A stretch of DNA of 15,105 bases from Planctomycetaceae bacterium (lineage in GTDB: Bacteria; Planctomycetota; Planctomycetia; Pirellulales; Pirellulaceae): the NCBI GenBank assembly GCA_012965455.1, contig DTSG01000122.1, positions 1 to 15,105 on the forward strand, in the 5' to 3' direction. Positions 5,168 through 13,075 of this stretch are shown here, piece after piece. The translations under genes and the position numbers were made by a program. The notes below the pieces were generated by a model. That model was not told where the DNA came from. It was given only the letters and a program-made list of their open reading frames with translations, and made no database searches. Position 1 is the stretch's first letter, and each line of letters begins with the position of its first letter.

Positions 5168-7168
5168 ATGCTTACGGTATCCTTACCAGACGGTTCCACT
5201 CGAGAATATTCTGAATCAACCACCCCTGGCCAAATAGCCGCAGAAATTGGTCCTGGCCTAGCAAGAGCAGCCATGGCAGCTGCAGTCGACGATACGATTG
5301 TTGGCTTAGACTTTGTTATCGACGATGGTCAAAGTGTCGCACTACGAATTCTGACAAAAAAAGACCCAGCAGCACTGGGTGTTATGCGCCATTCGGCAGC
5401 ACACATCATGGCTCGAGCCATTATGAAGTTGTTTCCCGGCGTGCAACTAGCGTTTGGCCCGACGATCGAGAATGGTTTTTATTATGATTTTGATCTTGAG
5501 CACGCGTTAAGCGAGGAAGACTTTGAAGCTATTGAAGCTGAGATGAAAACGATTATTAAGGCGGACGAGGTTTTTGAGCGGATCGAAACCACGCGTACCG
5601 CAGCACTGGAAATCGTGGGAGATCTCGCTCAAGAATACAAAGTCGAACACATAACCGAGGGTCTAGCGGACCATGACCAATTGTCGTTTTATCGGCAAGG
5701 TGAATTTATTGACCTTTGTCGCGGCCCGCACATCCCCTCCGCCGGTGCTGTGGGTGCATTCAAATTGTTAAGCGTAGCCGGCGCCTACTGGAAAGGCGAC
5801 TCAAGCAACAAACAGCTGCAACGGGTATATGCGACGGCGTTTTTCAACAAAGAAGATCTAGCAGAACATTTGGTTCTTATCGAAGAGGCCAAACGCCGTG
5901 ACCATCGCACATTGGGTAAACAACTCAATCTGTTTACGATCAGTCCCCTAGTTGGTCCTGGCTTGATTTTGTGGCAACCCAAAGGAGCGATTATTCGTAG
6001 TACTCTGGAAAACTTCATTCGCGACGAACTGCAGAACCGCGGGTACCAACCAGTGTATACACCGAACATTGGCAAAATAGATTTGTATGAGAAGTCGGGA
6101 CATTATCCGTACTACAAAGACAGCATGTTCGCGCCAATGAAAATGGAAGATGGCAACGAGTACATACTCAAGCCAATGAATTGCCCGCATCACATTATGA
6201 TTTATAAAGCCAACCCGCGTAGTTATCGCGAGTTACCTTTGCGGTTGGCGGAATTCGGAACGGTTTACCGAAATGAGCAGTCGGGTGAACTCAACGGGAT
6301 GACGCGAGTTCGCGGCTTCACGCAGGACGACGCGCATATTTTCTGTACAGCCGATCAAGTTCCTGCGGAGTTCATGGGCTGTATAGAGATGACGCAGTAT
6401 GTGCTTAAGAGTCTGGGACTGGATAACTATCGTGTTCGTTTAGGGCTTCGTGACCCACAAAGTGACAAATATGTTGGTTCATCTAAGTTGTGGGATCATG
6501 CTGAAAAGTCACTGATTGAAGTTTGCCAAACATTAGGAATCGAAGCTGAGTGTGAAGCAGGCGAAGCCGCCTTCTATGGCCCCAAAGCAGATTTTGTACT
6601 GACGGACTGCCTCGGACGCGAATGGCAACTTGGCACGGTTCAACTGGACTACAATTTACCAAGTGCAGAACGTTTTGCTTTGGAGTATGTTGGCACAGAT
6701 AACTTGTCCCATATTCCAGTGATGATTCATCGCGCACCGCTGGGATCGATGGAACGGTTCATTGGCATGTTGATTGAGCATTATGCTGGCGCCTTCCCGC
6801 TATGGCTAGCACCAGAACAAGTACGCGTGTTGATTGTTAGTGAGAAATTTGAAGAGTACGGGCGACAGGTCGCACAGCAATTAAAAGCGGCTGGGTTACG
6901 CGTGGGCACGGATTATCGAGCAGAGAAGATTGGTGCAAAAATTCGAGATGCTCAGCTTGAATTAATCCCCTACATGCTCATTCTTGGTGGCCGTGAAATG
7001 GAATCGGGTCAAGTGGCTATTCGTGATCGTATTGATGGCGATTTGGGAGCGGTGCCGATTGCAGAGGCGATTGCCAAACTACAGACCGAGATCGATGATC
7101 GGGTTGTTCGCCAGTCGTTCAGCGGCAGTGCAGGATTTGTGGCCAAAGGGTCGCAAAATGAGTACTAA
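5168..7168 (+). CDS. thrS: Threonine--tRNA ligase
   Basis: Class II threonyl-tRNA synthetase, 666 residues, charging tRNA-Thr in the cytosol as a homodimer. Domains in order: TGS (1-62), the editing domain with the HxxxH motif H75/H79 and the CRGPH motif C184/H188 that clears seryl-tRNA-Thr, the catalytic core (about 250-545) and the anticodon-binding domain (about 550-645). The zinc ligands that recognise threonine are present: C339 in KPMNCPHH, H390 in QDDAH and H521 in MIHRAPLG. Motif 2 (YRNEQSGELNGMTRVRGF) and motif 3 (APLGSMERFIG) are intact. The C-terminal ~20 residues extend past the domain end. The ATG at 5168 is set by the TGS start and the ribosome site. infC follows on the same strand. 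Confidence 0.98.
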   Translation: MLTVSLPDGSTREYSESTTPGQIAAEIGPGLARAAMAAAVDDTIVGLDFVIDDGQSVALRILTKKDPAALGVMRHSAAHIMARAIMKLFPGVQLAFGPTIENGFYYDFDLEHALSEEDFEAIEAEMKTIIKADEVFERIETTRTAALEIVGDLAQEYKVEHITEGLADHDQLSFYRQGEFIDLCRGPHIPSAGAVGAFKLLSVAGAYWKGDSSNKQLQRVYATAFFNKEDLAEHLVLIEEAKRRDHRTLGKQLNLFTISPLVGPGLILWQPKGAIIRSTLENFIRDELQNRGYQPVYTPNIGKIDLYEKSGHYPYYKDSMFAPMKMEDGNEYILKPMNCPHHIMIYKANPRSYRELPLRLAEFGTVYRNEQSGELNGMTRVRGFTQDDAHIFCTADQVPAEFMGCIEMTQYVLKSLGLDNYRVRLGLRDPQSDKYVGSSKLWDHAEKSLIEVCQTLGIEAECEAGEAAFYGPKADFVLTDCLGREWQLGTVQLDYNLPSAERFALEYVGTDNLSHIPVMIHRAPLGSMERFIGMLIEHYAGAFPLWLAPEQVRVLIVSEKFEEYGRQVAQQLKAAGLRVGTDYRAEKIGAKIRDAQLELIPYMLILGGREMESGQVAIRDRIDGDLGAVPIAEAIAKLQTEIDDRVVRQSFSGSAGFVAKGSQNEY

Positions 7169-7198
7169 TAGGGGGTAATCAACGTCCCAAATTAGTCC

Positions 7199-7228
7199 AA
7201 AAAACGTCAGTGAGAATCGATGTTTTTT
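7199..7228 (+). terminator. Terminator-like hairpin after thrS
   Basis: AAAAAACGTC (7199-7208) pairs with GATGTTTTTT (7219-7228), ten base pairs counting one G-U, with a 10-base loop; further T follows (GTTTTG). An A run before and a T run after the core make it usable in both directions. It is 31 bases past the thrS stop and 105 bases before infC, so infC likely has its own promoter or depends on readthrough. Confidence 0.55.
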
Positions 7229-7277
7229 GTTTTGCCGCTTCCCCATCTAAACAAGTTGTCTATAGAATAAAGTAATA

Positions 7278-7298
7278 GGTGGAATCGTTTGTTCCACT
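7278..7298 (+). repeat. Stem-loop in the infC leader
   Basis: GTGGAA (7279-7284) pairs with TTCCAC (7292-7297), extendable by a G-U pair, with a 7-base loop. It lies about 20 bases before the infC ribosome site and could be a control element for infC; no known leader family is recognised. Confidence 0.4.
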
Positions 7299-7317
7299 AA
7301 GCTGTTTCATGTTTCAC

Positions 7318-7325
7318 AAAAAGGA
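7318..7325 (+). promoter_or_regulatory. Ribosome binding site that decides the infC start
   Basis: AAAAAGGA, followed by 8 bases and then the ATC codon at 7334. It is the only Shine-Dalgarno-like site in the right place for a full-length IF3, and supports ATC as the initiation codon. Confidence 0.6.
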
Positions 7326-7333
7326 CACCCGTC

Positions 7334-7840
7334 ATCGATCGCAACGCACCTCGTGTTAATGACTATATTCGTATTTCACCCATCCGCGTCATCGACCATG
7401 ATGGGGAACAACTAGGAGTTATTGACACCGACCGAGCTAAAGAAATTGCCATTGAAGCTGGTCTAGATTTAGTCGAAGTCGCTCCGAATGAAGATCCACC
7501 GGTTTGTCGAATCATGGACTACGGTAAATATAAATACGAGAAGAAGAAAAAGGCGAACAAAAACACCGCGCATAGTTCGAAAACAAAAGAAGTACGCTTG
7601 CGACCCAAGACGGGAAGACATGACATTGACTTCAAAGTAAATCAAGCTAAGAAGTTTCTTGAGCACAAAGATAAAGTCCAAATCACCGTGCAGTTCCGCG
7701 GACGCGAGATGGCTCACATCGATGAAGGTCGCAAAGTTATGGACGATGTTGTCAAAGAGTTGGCCGAATACGGCAAAATCGAACAGCCGCCGGTACAACA
7801 TGGGCGTCGTATGACTTGCATGATTGTGCCTAACAGATAG
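7334..7840 (+). CDS. infC: Translation initiation factor IF-3, non-canonical ATC start
   Basis: IF3 binds the 30S subunit, prevents premature 50S joining and checks the start codon and initiator tRNA. From ATC at 7334 the protein has 168 residues, the normal size. The N-terminal domain is visible (RISPIRVIDHDGEQLGV, then LDLVEVAPNEDPPVCRIMDYGKYKYE) and is joined by a lysine-rich linker to the C-terminal domain (KEVRLRPKTGRHDIDFKV... and VQFRGREMAH). The first in-frame ATG, at 7514, is residue 61 inside the conserved RIMDYGKYKYE and would remove most of the N-domain. Between the upstream in-frame stop (7298) and that ATG there is no ATG, GTG or TTG. infC in E. coli starts with AUU and its homologue in Myxococcus xanthus with AUC; this lets IF3 repress its own synthesis. 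Translation from ATC is inferred from homology and the ribosome site. Confidence 0.93.
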   Translation: MDRNAPRVNDYIRISPIRVIDHDGEQLGVIDTDRAKEIAIEAGLDLVEVAPNEDPPVCRIMDYGKYKYEKKKKANKNTAHSSKTKEVRLRPKTGRHDIDFKVNQAKKFLEHKDKVQITVQFRGREMAHIDEGRKVMDDVVKELAEYGKIEQPPVQHGRRMTCMIVPNR

Positions 7841-7885
7841 ATTGACAAAGTTCTGTTTATCATCGGTGACGTGCTGATCAATCTA
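7838..7885. repeat. Inverted repeat spanning both stop codons of convergent genes
   Basis: TAGATTGA (7838-7845) and TCAATCTA (7878-7885) are perfect 8-base complements with 32 bases between them. The arms contain the stop codons of infC and of the glycosyltransferase gene. It could work as a shared hairpin terminator, but the loop is long and there is no T run. Confidence 0.35.
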
Positions 7886-9191
7886 GTATTTTGTGAATAG
7901 CAGCGATTGTCTGGCTAGCCATGGTATTTGCGTCACGGCAGGCAGAAATGTTTTTCCGCCCCAAGCTGCCAACCTCTGCCAAGCTTGTTTGGTTTTTAAG
8001 TAGCTCATGTAACAATTGCGCTAACGCTGTTGTATTACCAGGCTCAAACAAGATGCCGCCTTCAAGGTCGGCCAACATTTCTGGGAAGGCACCATGTTCC
8101 GGCAAAACAACCGGCACACCCGCTGCCATCGCTTCGAGTGCAAATAGACCTTTGGGATCCTTATATACAGTCGGCACGCAAAGTAAATCAATGTTGTTAA
8201 GCAAGTGTTGTTTTTTTGTGTAATCCACCGTCCCTAAATCTTCGTAGTCGTTTCCTAATCCAGCGGCGTCCAACTTGGCGAGTTCGCCAGCAGCGTATTC
8301 TTGATTTGTTGTTCCGCGCCAACCGGCTAACAGCAATTGGATATCCTCGGTGTCTGGAAGCTGCTTTAACTCAATGAATGCATCGGTGAGAACATGTAAT
8401 CCTTTTTCCTTTGACATCCTCGCCAAGTAACCAATGGTACGGGGATTGGATGTGCTGCGCGGTTGAGGGGCAGGTAATGCTTCGAAGTCTAGGCCCAACG
8501 GCACTACTTGTATTTTGGATTTGGGAATTTCCAACAAGTCACTCATCACATCTTGATAGAACTTGCTTTGTACAATGAACCCATCGGCTTCCTTGGCCAA
8601 GTTGCGCATCAGTTTCAGTGCTTGGCTTTTATAGGGCTCCAGCAAATCTTGTAAAAAGAGGTCGTCTCCTTGCAGTGTGACAATGACGGGTATGTCGTGC
8701 TGCCGGATCGATGTGATGCAGCCGCCAATTAAAAGGTTGCTCAGGATGACAACACTTGGCTTGATATCATTGACTAACCATTTTGTTAGCCGCTTTACTT
8801 CTTTACGTTGGTTGCCAGCTGTTCCCTTTAACATAGAAACCGTTAGCGCTCCAAGTGCTTGAGGGCTGATTTCAATCCCCCGAGCGGTGGCACGACGTAT
8901 CAACCAGGGGGCGTCGAGTATGCGGTCTACAAACTTAGGAATGTGGCGGAAGAGAGGTATTTTTTGTTGTAGAAAAACGTTGATGCCACCGAAAAATACT
9001 TGGTCAATGCTGACGTCTTCCTCATCAGTTCGGATTGGCGTATACGTTGGCACCAAGAGTGTCTCTACTCCGGCGGCGTTCAAAGCACGCGCTAAGGTGT
9101 TATCGTGCAAGCAACTGCCACAATACATGTTGGCAGCGCCACTTGTAAGGTAGACAATTCGATCGAGGTTGTTGTGTTCTGCTGACGTCAT
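7878..9191 (-). CDS. Glycosyltransferase, GT-B fold, GT4-like
   Basis: A 437-residue GT-B glycosyltransferase, probably cytosolic, moving a sugar from a nucleotide donor to an unknown acceptor. The N-terminal acceptor domain has the unusual cysteine-bearing motif ANMYCGSCLHDNTLA (20-34). The C-terminal donor domain (about 250-437) begins GYLARMSKEKGLH, with R258 and K263 in the usual phosphate-contact positions. It contains the segment DPKGLFALEAMAAGVPVVLP, in which the family E-x7-E pair appears as D345/E353. No membrane segment is seen. The ATG at 9191 is 24 bases after the symporter stop on the same strand, so the two are probably one transcript. It converges on infC. Family is firm; donor, acceptor and pathway are unknown. 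Confidence 0.88.
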   Translation of the reverse strand: MTSAEHNNLDRIVYLTSGAANMYCGSCLHDNTLARALNAAGVETLLVPTYTPIRTDEEDVSIDQVFFGGINVFLQQKIPLFRHIPKFVDRILDAPWLIRRATARGIEISPQALGALTVSMLKGTAGNQRKEVKRLTKWLVNDIKPSVVILSNLLIGGCITSIRQHDIPVIVTLQGDDLFLQDLLEPYKSQALKLMRNLAKEADGFIVQSKFYQDVMSDLLEIPKSKIQVVPLGLDFEALPAPQPRSTSNPRTIGYLARMSKEKGLHVLTDAFIELKQLPDTEDIQLLLAGWRGTTNQEYAAGELAKLDAAGLGNDYEDLGTVDYTKKQHLLNNIDLLCVPTVYKDPKGLFALEAMAAGVPVVLPEHGAFPEMLADLEGGILFEPGNTTALAQLLHELLKNQTSLAEVGSLGRKNISACRDANTMASQTIAAIHKILD

Positions 9192-9215
9192 CGGAAGTAA
9201 TTCTTGCTGGGATAT

Positions 9216-11048
9216 TCAACTATCGTTGGTGGTGGTGTCGGGTCTGCTCCATTTTGGCAATAGATAGCTGACAGTCATACCGACGGCTAAGTTGGCTGAC
9301 AAAGCAAATGGACCAATCCACTGAAACGAAACGGGGTCGGTGCAATACTCAAACGGAATGCCGGTTGAGTCATCGATGCTCTGTGCGATGACACCGCCAA
9401 TCGCAGTTGGATCAAAGCCATGGTTTAGATAGAGCCAGTAACAGATCTGTCCACTAAAGGCGGTGAGGATTGCTGTTAAGGTACCGGCAATCGTACCTGC
9501 CCAAACCCCCGCGGGGTGTACGCGTTTGGCGAAGATGGCATAAAAGAACAATCCAAAAATGGGCGTGGTTAATAAGTTGACGGATTTTTGAGTGACGGCG
9601 ATTATATTTCCCTCGATATATTCCGTGAGTCCGCTACCAAGAACGACCACAACCCCAACACCAATTGCGATCAAACGAGCGATTTTTAGGTGGTGTTTGT
9701 CGCTCAACTTGTTTTTCCGCAGCCGCTCGACAAAATCGGACATAACCACGGCCGTAATCGAGTTTACACCGGAGTCGAGACTCGACATGGCCGCCGCAAA
9801 CATTGCAGCGATCACCAAGCCTGTTAGTCCGATTGGAATTTCTTGAGATATGAAACGCGGGAACCATTGATCGGAACCGATTAAATCACGTCTAGTTTGT
9901 TTTAATTTTGCAGCATCCCATTGCAGCTCGCTTTGGATTTCAGCGTCATTAGGAAATCGTTTATTGGCGATCTGGAAACTAGTATTCAAATCGGAATACA
10001 TGTTGATGTTGGCTGTTTGCTGCGCTGGCAACGCGGCCTTTTCCTTTTGATAGTGCGCCATCAAGGCGATGCCTACTAAACACAGAGTGCCAGCCACGAT
10101 GATTGAGAGACCCAATTGATAAAGCAGAGCTTTACGGGCTGTTGTTGCATCCTTGGTTGCCATAAACCGCTGTACTGAAGTTTGATCGCTACAGAGTGTG
10201 GCAACATACCAAACTAGGGTTGTGATCAGGGATCCGACCCACGAGACACGCGTCGAAAGTCCTTCGGGTAAGACTGGTTGGGGTTTCCAATCACTTGGCC
10301 ATTGAGTTGGTATCCATGAAAACCCTCCGAAGTTGATGGTTACGACAGCCAACACAGTTATGGCTCCACCGTACAGCAGTAAAGTTTGCATGAGATCGGT
10401 GATGACGACAGCTTGTAGTCCACCCATCGACGTATAAATAATGGCGACTAGTCCAATGATGGCGACAACCAGTGTGATCCATTTGTGATCGACATCTAGC
10501 ATCGTGACCATCGCTTCGCCAGCGAAGTGCAACAGTACGGCCATCCAGATTAGTCGTAGTGTTAGGAAGAGGCAGGCACCAAGTACACGAAAAGAATATC
10601 CGAGTCGCATTTCAAGCAGTTCATAGGCACTCGTTACCTTGTGCTTCATGTAGTAAGGAAGCATTAAAAAGCCAACTAACAAGAATATTAGTGGATGGGC
10701 TAAATAGCCAATGAATGTAACAGGCCCCTTACCAGCGGCCTCACCCGGTAACCCTAAGTAGGAAATCGTGCTGAGCAAGGTTGCAAACAACGAAACACCA
10801 ATCAACAGCGGGCTCATGTTGCCACCGCCGGTAAAATAGTCATCACGGTTTTTTTGCCGCTTAGAAATATAGTAACCCAGATAGATGGTACCGATTACAT
10901 ATAAGCCCAACACGACAAAGTCTAACGAGTGGACTCCCTTGGCTGTCGCAGCTTCGGCTGTATCTGCCGCAGCCAGCAAACCGACCATTGGAGAAAAAAG
11001 CAAGAGCGTTAACACGGCGAGCAATAGACTGAGAATTTTCAAAATCAA
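9216..11048 (-). CDS. Sodium:solute symporter family transporter
   Basis: A 610-residue membrane protein of the SSS family (LeuT-like fold), expected to bring a small organic solute into the cell with sodium. It has a hydrophobic N-terminal signal-like segment (about 3-28), then a run of some 13 hydrophobic helices. Family signs are DYFTGGGNMSPLLIG (70-84), YTSMGGLQAVVITDLMQ (205-221) and AAAMSSLDSGVNS (418-430), the last matching the sodium-site helix. A long polar loop (about 332-403) and another near the C-terminus (about 545-575) exceed the core fold. No ATG fits the N-terminus: the start is TTG, either at 11048 or at 11042 (giving MKILSLLLAV); both have only a weak upstream GGA. It is divergent from the aldolase operon, and the transported solute may be that operon's substrate (inference). 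Confidence 0.92.
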   Translation of the reverse strand: MILKILSLLLAVLTLLLFSPMVGLLAAADTAEAATAKGVHSLDFVVLGLYVIGTIYLGYYISKRQKNRDDYFTGGGNMSPLLIGVSLFATLLSTISYLGLPGEAAGKGPVTFIGYLAHPLIFLLVGFLMLPYYMKHKVTSAYELLEMRLGYSFRVLGACLFLTLRLIWMAVLLHFAGEAMVTMLDVDHKWITLVVAIIGLVAIIYTSMGGLQAVVITDLMQTLLLYGGAITVLAVVTINFGGFSWIPTQWPSDWKPQPVLPEGLSTRVSWVGSLITTLVWYVATLCSDQTSVQRFMATKDATTARKALLYQLGLSIIVAGTLCLVGIALMAHYQKEKAALPAQQTANINMYSDLNTSFQIANKRFPNDAEIQSELQWDAAKLKQTRRDLIGSDQWFPRFISQEIPIGLTGLVIAAMFAAAMSSLDSGVNSITAVVMSDFVERLRKNKLSDKHHLKIARLIAIGVGVVVVLGSGLTEYIEGNIIAVTQKSVNLLTTPIFGLFFYAIFAKRVHPAGVWAGTIAGTLTAILTAFSGQICYWLYLNHGFDPTAIGGVIAQSIDDSTGIPFEYCTDPVSFQWIGPFALSANLAVGMTVSYLLPKWSRPDTTTNDS

Positions 11049-11103
11049 GGATTCCAGTTGGATGACGAAATGTATTTGATTGGAAGTTGGGAACCGGACA
11101 AAG

Positions 11104-11140
11104 ATTGGTTGAATTGCTCACAAACCAACTGGTAACCAAT
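11104..11140. promoter_or_regulatory. Repeated ATTGGTT/AACCAAT arms in the divergent intergenic region
   Basis: ATTGGTT (11104-11110) is matched by AACCAA (11123-11128) and by AACCAAT (11134-11140); the last also overlaps a GGTAACC palindrome (11131-11137). The rest of the 236-base gap between the symporter and aldolase genes is AT-rich (a run of TATTATATATTA at about 11161) and holds no gene that I can support. Such arms could be an operator shared by both transcription units; no regulator gene is in the window. Confidence 0.35.
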
Positions 11141-11270
11141 AGTACCTTATGCCAGACAATTATTATATATTACGATAGTTCGCTAATTGATGCACGCCTT
11201 GAGTTTCTTAGGCACGGGCGTAGTCGTTGACGTTCTTTGAATATCAAAACGAAACTAAACACTATGAAAT

Positions 11271-11275
11271 AAGGA
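11271..11275 (+). promoter_or_regulatory. Ribosome binding site supporting the GTG start of the aldolase
   Basis: AAGGA, 9 bases before GTG at 11285. The nearby ATG at 11264 runs into a stop after one codon, so GTG is the start that fits. Confidence 0.65.
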
Positions 11276-11284
11276 CTCTCAACG

Positions 11285-12052
11285 GTGCGGAAAAGTAAAA
11301 CTCTGGAAAAGATCCGAAATAACGAAGTGGTAAAAATTTGTGCATTAGGGCATTTCATCCCGTCCTATGTAAGGCATGCCGCAGCTGCTGGATTCGATTG
11401 TATCTGGTTGGATTGTGAGCATCGAACTTGGGAGAACCGAGAGATTCAAGCGTTGCTCGCTTTTTTCCATTTAGCGGATATTGATTGCATGTTGCGGTCG
11501 CCAACGACGGACAAAACGCAACTATATAGGTATCTGGAAGATGGTGCCTCTGGTTTGATGTGCCCACATGTCAATGACGGCGAACGAGCCCGGTATTTGC
11601 GAGATTGCACTAAGTTTCCGCCAATCGGTGATCGCGGTATTGATTCGGCTGGTTTAGATAGCGACTTTTATCTTTCAGGTGGGTTGGAATACACCCATGC
11701 GGCCAATGATGAGACGTTCTTGATTCTGCAGATTGAAACATTGGACGCGGTGAAAAATGCAGAAGATATTATTTCGACCGCAGGTGTGGATGGTATTTTT
11801 GTTGGGCCAGGAGATTTAGGTTTACGGATTGAACGGTGTGGAGCAGATTTTGATCTCGAGCAAGCTATCGAAAAAGTTGCGGCATTGTGCCAGCAATACA
11901 ACAAACCTTGGGGGCTGCCGATCGCGAATATCGAAGTTGGGCAAAAACGGTATGACCAAGGCGCTCGCTTGCTCGCCTATGGCGGTGAATTCATGGTGCT
12001 CAAAGAAATGCTAGAAAATAATGCTGCTGAACTGGCAACATTGGAAGAGTAA
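11285..12052 (+). CDS. HpcH/HpaI aldolase family protein
   Basis: A 255-residue (beta/alpha)8 class II aldolase of the HpcH/HpaI family. These metal-dependent enzymes cleave or form 2-oxo-4-hydroxy acids, giving pyruvate plus an aldehyde. Conserved residues can be placed: H46 in WLDCEH (general base), R71 in MLRSP (pyruvate contact), and the metal ligands E151 in LQIET and D177 in GIFVGPGDLGL. The spacing is close to that of E. coli HpaI (H45, R70, E149, D175). The start is GTG with a good ribosome site. It is the first gene of a three-gene operon; the next ATG is 3 bases after its stop. A sugar-acid aldolase acting with the two dehydrogenases downstream is the likely role; the exact substrate is unknown. 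Confidence 0.9.
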   Translation: MRKSKTLEKIRNNEVVKICALGHFIPSYVRHAAAAGFDCIWLDCEHRTWENREIQALLAFFHLADIDCMLRSPTTDKTQLYRYLEDGASGLMCPHVNDGERARYLRDCTKFPPIGDRGIDSAGLDSDFYLSGGLEYTHAANDETFLILQIETLDAVKNAEDIISTAGVDGIFVGPGDLGLRIERCGADFDLEQAIEKVAALCQQYNKPWGLPIANIEVGQKRYDQGARLLAYGGEFMVLKEMLENNAAELATLEE

Positions 12053-12055
12053 ACC

Positions 12056-13075
12056 ATGGTGCCGAAAGTACTTATCGTTGGTGTTGGTTCTATTGGCGAA
12101 CGCCATCTGCGTTGTTTTCAAAACACAGGTCGCTGTGATATTACGTTTTGTGAAGTCAACGATGAGTTGCGAGAGTCGCTTGCCGAGCGGTATCAGATTG
12201 AACATTGTTTTGCCGATCTCGCAGCAGCTGTTGCTGATGGCCCCGCTGCAGCGGTAATTTGCACACCGGCGGATCTGCATATTCCGCTGGCGCGCGAGTT
12301 GGCCACCGCCGGTATTCACTTGCTGATCGAAAAACCATTGAGTACCAATACTGAGGGCATTGATGCGTTGTGTGCGTTGGTGGAGTTGAATTCACTGACG
12401 GCCGGCGTTGCTTTTGTGACTCGATGTCATCCATTGGTACAGCGGTTGCGAGCGGAGATTGGCGGATTAGCGGATACAGACCCAGTCGTGCAAGCCACAT
12501 TTGTTGGCGGTCAGGACTTTCCATTTTTTAGGCCTGCGTACCGGGATATATATTACGCTCGGCATGATTCCGGTGGTGGCGCTATTCAAGATGCGATGAC
12601 GCATAGCGTAAATACAATGCAATGGTTGATTGGGCCGATGACTTCGTTGGTCACAGATGCCAATCATTTGGTGTTGCCGGGCGTTACGGTCGAAGATACG
12701 GTGCATGTGCTGGCGCGGCACGGCGAGATTATGTCGAGTTGGTCGTTGAATCAACATCAGCGAGCTAATGAAACAACGATTCAAATAATCTGCCAGCAGA
12801 CGATTTTGAAGCTGGAATATCATACGCAACGGTTATTGAAAATGACGGAAACCGGCAAGCCTTGGGAAGTGTTATTAGAATGCCAGTTGGAGCGGGACGA
12901 TAACTTCGTTGCTCAAGCTGAAATGTTCCTAGATGCCGTGGCGGGACAAGGTCAAGTAACGTGCACGATCGCTGAGGCAAAGGATACGCTCCAGGCGAGT
13001 TTAGCGATGCTGCAGTCGAACAAACAACGGGCGTGGGTTGATATTGATGTGACTTCAACAGGGGTACCAAAATGA
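12056..13075 (+). CDS. Gfo/Idh/MocA family NAD(P)-dependent oxidoreductase
   Basis: A 339-residue cytosolic dehydrogenase of the Gfo/Idh/MocA family, which oxidise or reduce a hydroxyl of sugars, inositols or related polyols. The N-terminal Rossmann fold carries GVGSIGERH (9-17), then the acid E33 in FCEVN, then EKPLS (92-96) with the catalytic-site lysine K93. The C-terminal domain has GGGAIQDAMTHSVN (173-186), supplying the usual aspartate and histidine pair (D179, H183). There is no signal peptide, unlike many Tat-exported planctomycete relatives. GGAAGAG six bases upstream serves as ribosome site, within the end of the aldolase gene. Its stop overlaps the next start (ATGA), implying translational coupling. 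Family is certain, substrate unknown. Confidence 0.93.
   Translation: MVPKVLIVGVGSIGERHLRCFQNTGRCDITFCEVNDELRESLAERYQIEHCFADLAAAVADGPAAAVICTPADLHIPLARELATAGIHLLIEKPLSTNTEGIDALCALVELNSLTAGVAFVTRCHPLVQRLRAEIGGLADTDPVVQATFVGGQDFPFFRPAYRDIYYARHDSGGGAIQDAMTHSVNTMQWLIGPMTSLVTDANHLVLPGVTVEDTVHVLARHGEIMSSWSLNQHQRANETTIQIICQQTILKLEYHTQRLLKMTETGKPWEVLLECQLERDDNFVAQAEMFLDAVAGQGQVTCTIAEAKDTLQASLAMLQSNKQRAWVDIDVTSTGVPK

Noticed and set aside
7229..7317. Sigma-70 promoter for infC (TAGAAT at 7263-7268)
   Set aside because: The -10-like hexamer is good but no -35 match lies at acceptable spacing, so it was left out of the feature list.
7469..7801. Minus-strand open frame of 110 codons opposite infC
   Set aside because: It is a shadow of the lysine-rich IF3 coding sequence; its phenylalanine/leucine richness simply mirrors lysine codons.
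7514..7840. infC starting at the first ATG (108 residues)
   Set aside because: The conserved IF3 N-domain is encoded in frame upstream to 7334, with a ribosome site before ATC; the ATG lies inside the conserved RIMDYGKYKYE segment.
12467..12829. Minus-strand open frame opposite the Gfo/Idh/MocA gene
   Set aside because: The plus-strand frame has all family motifs; the antisense frame has none.
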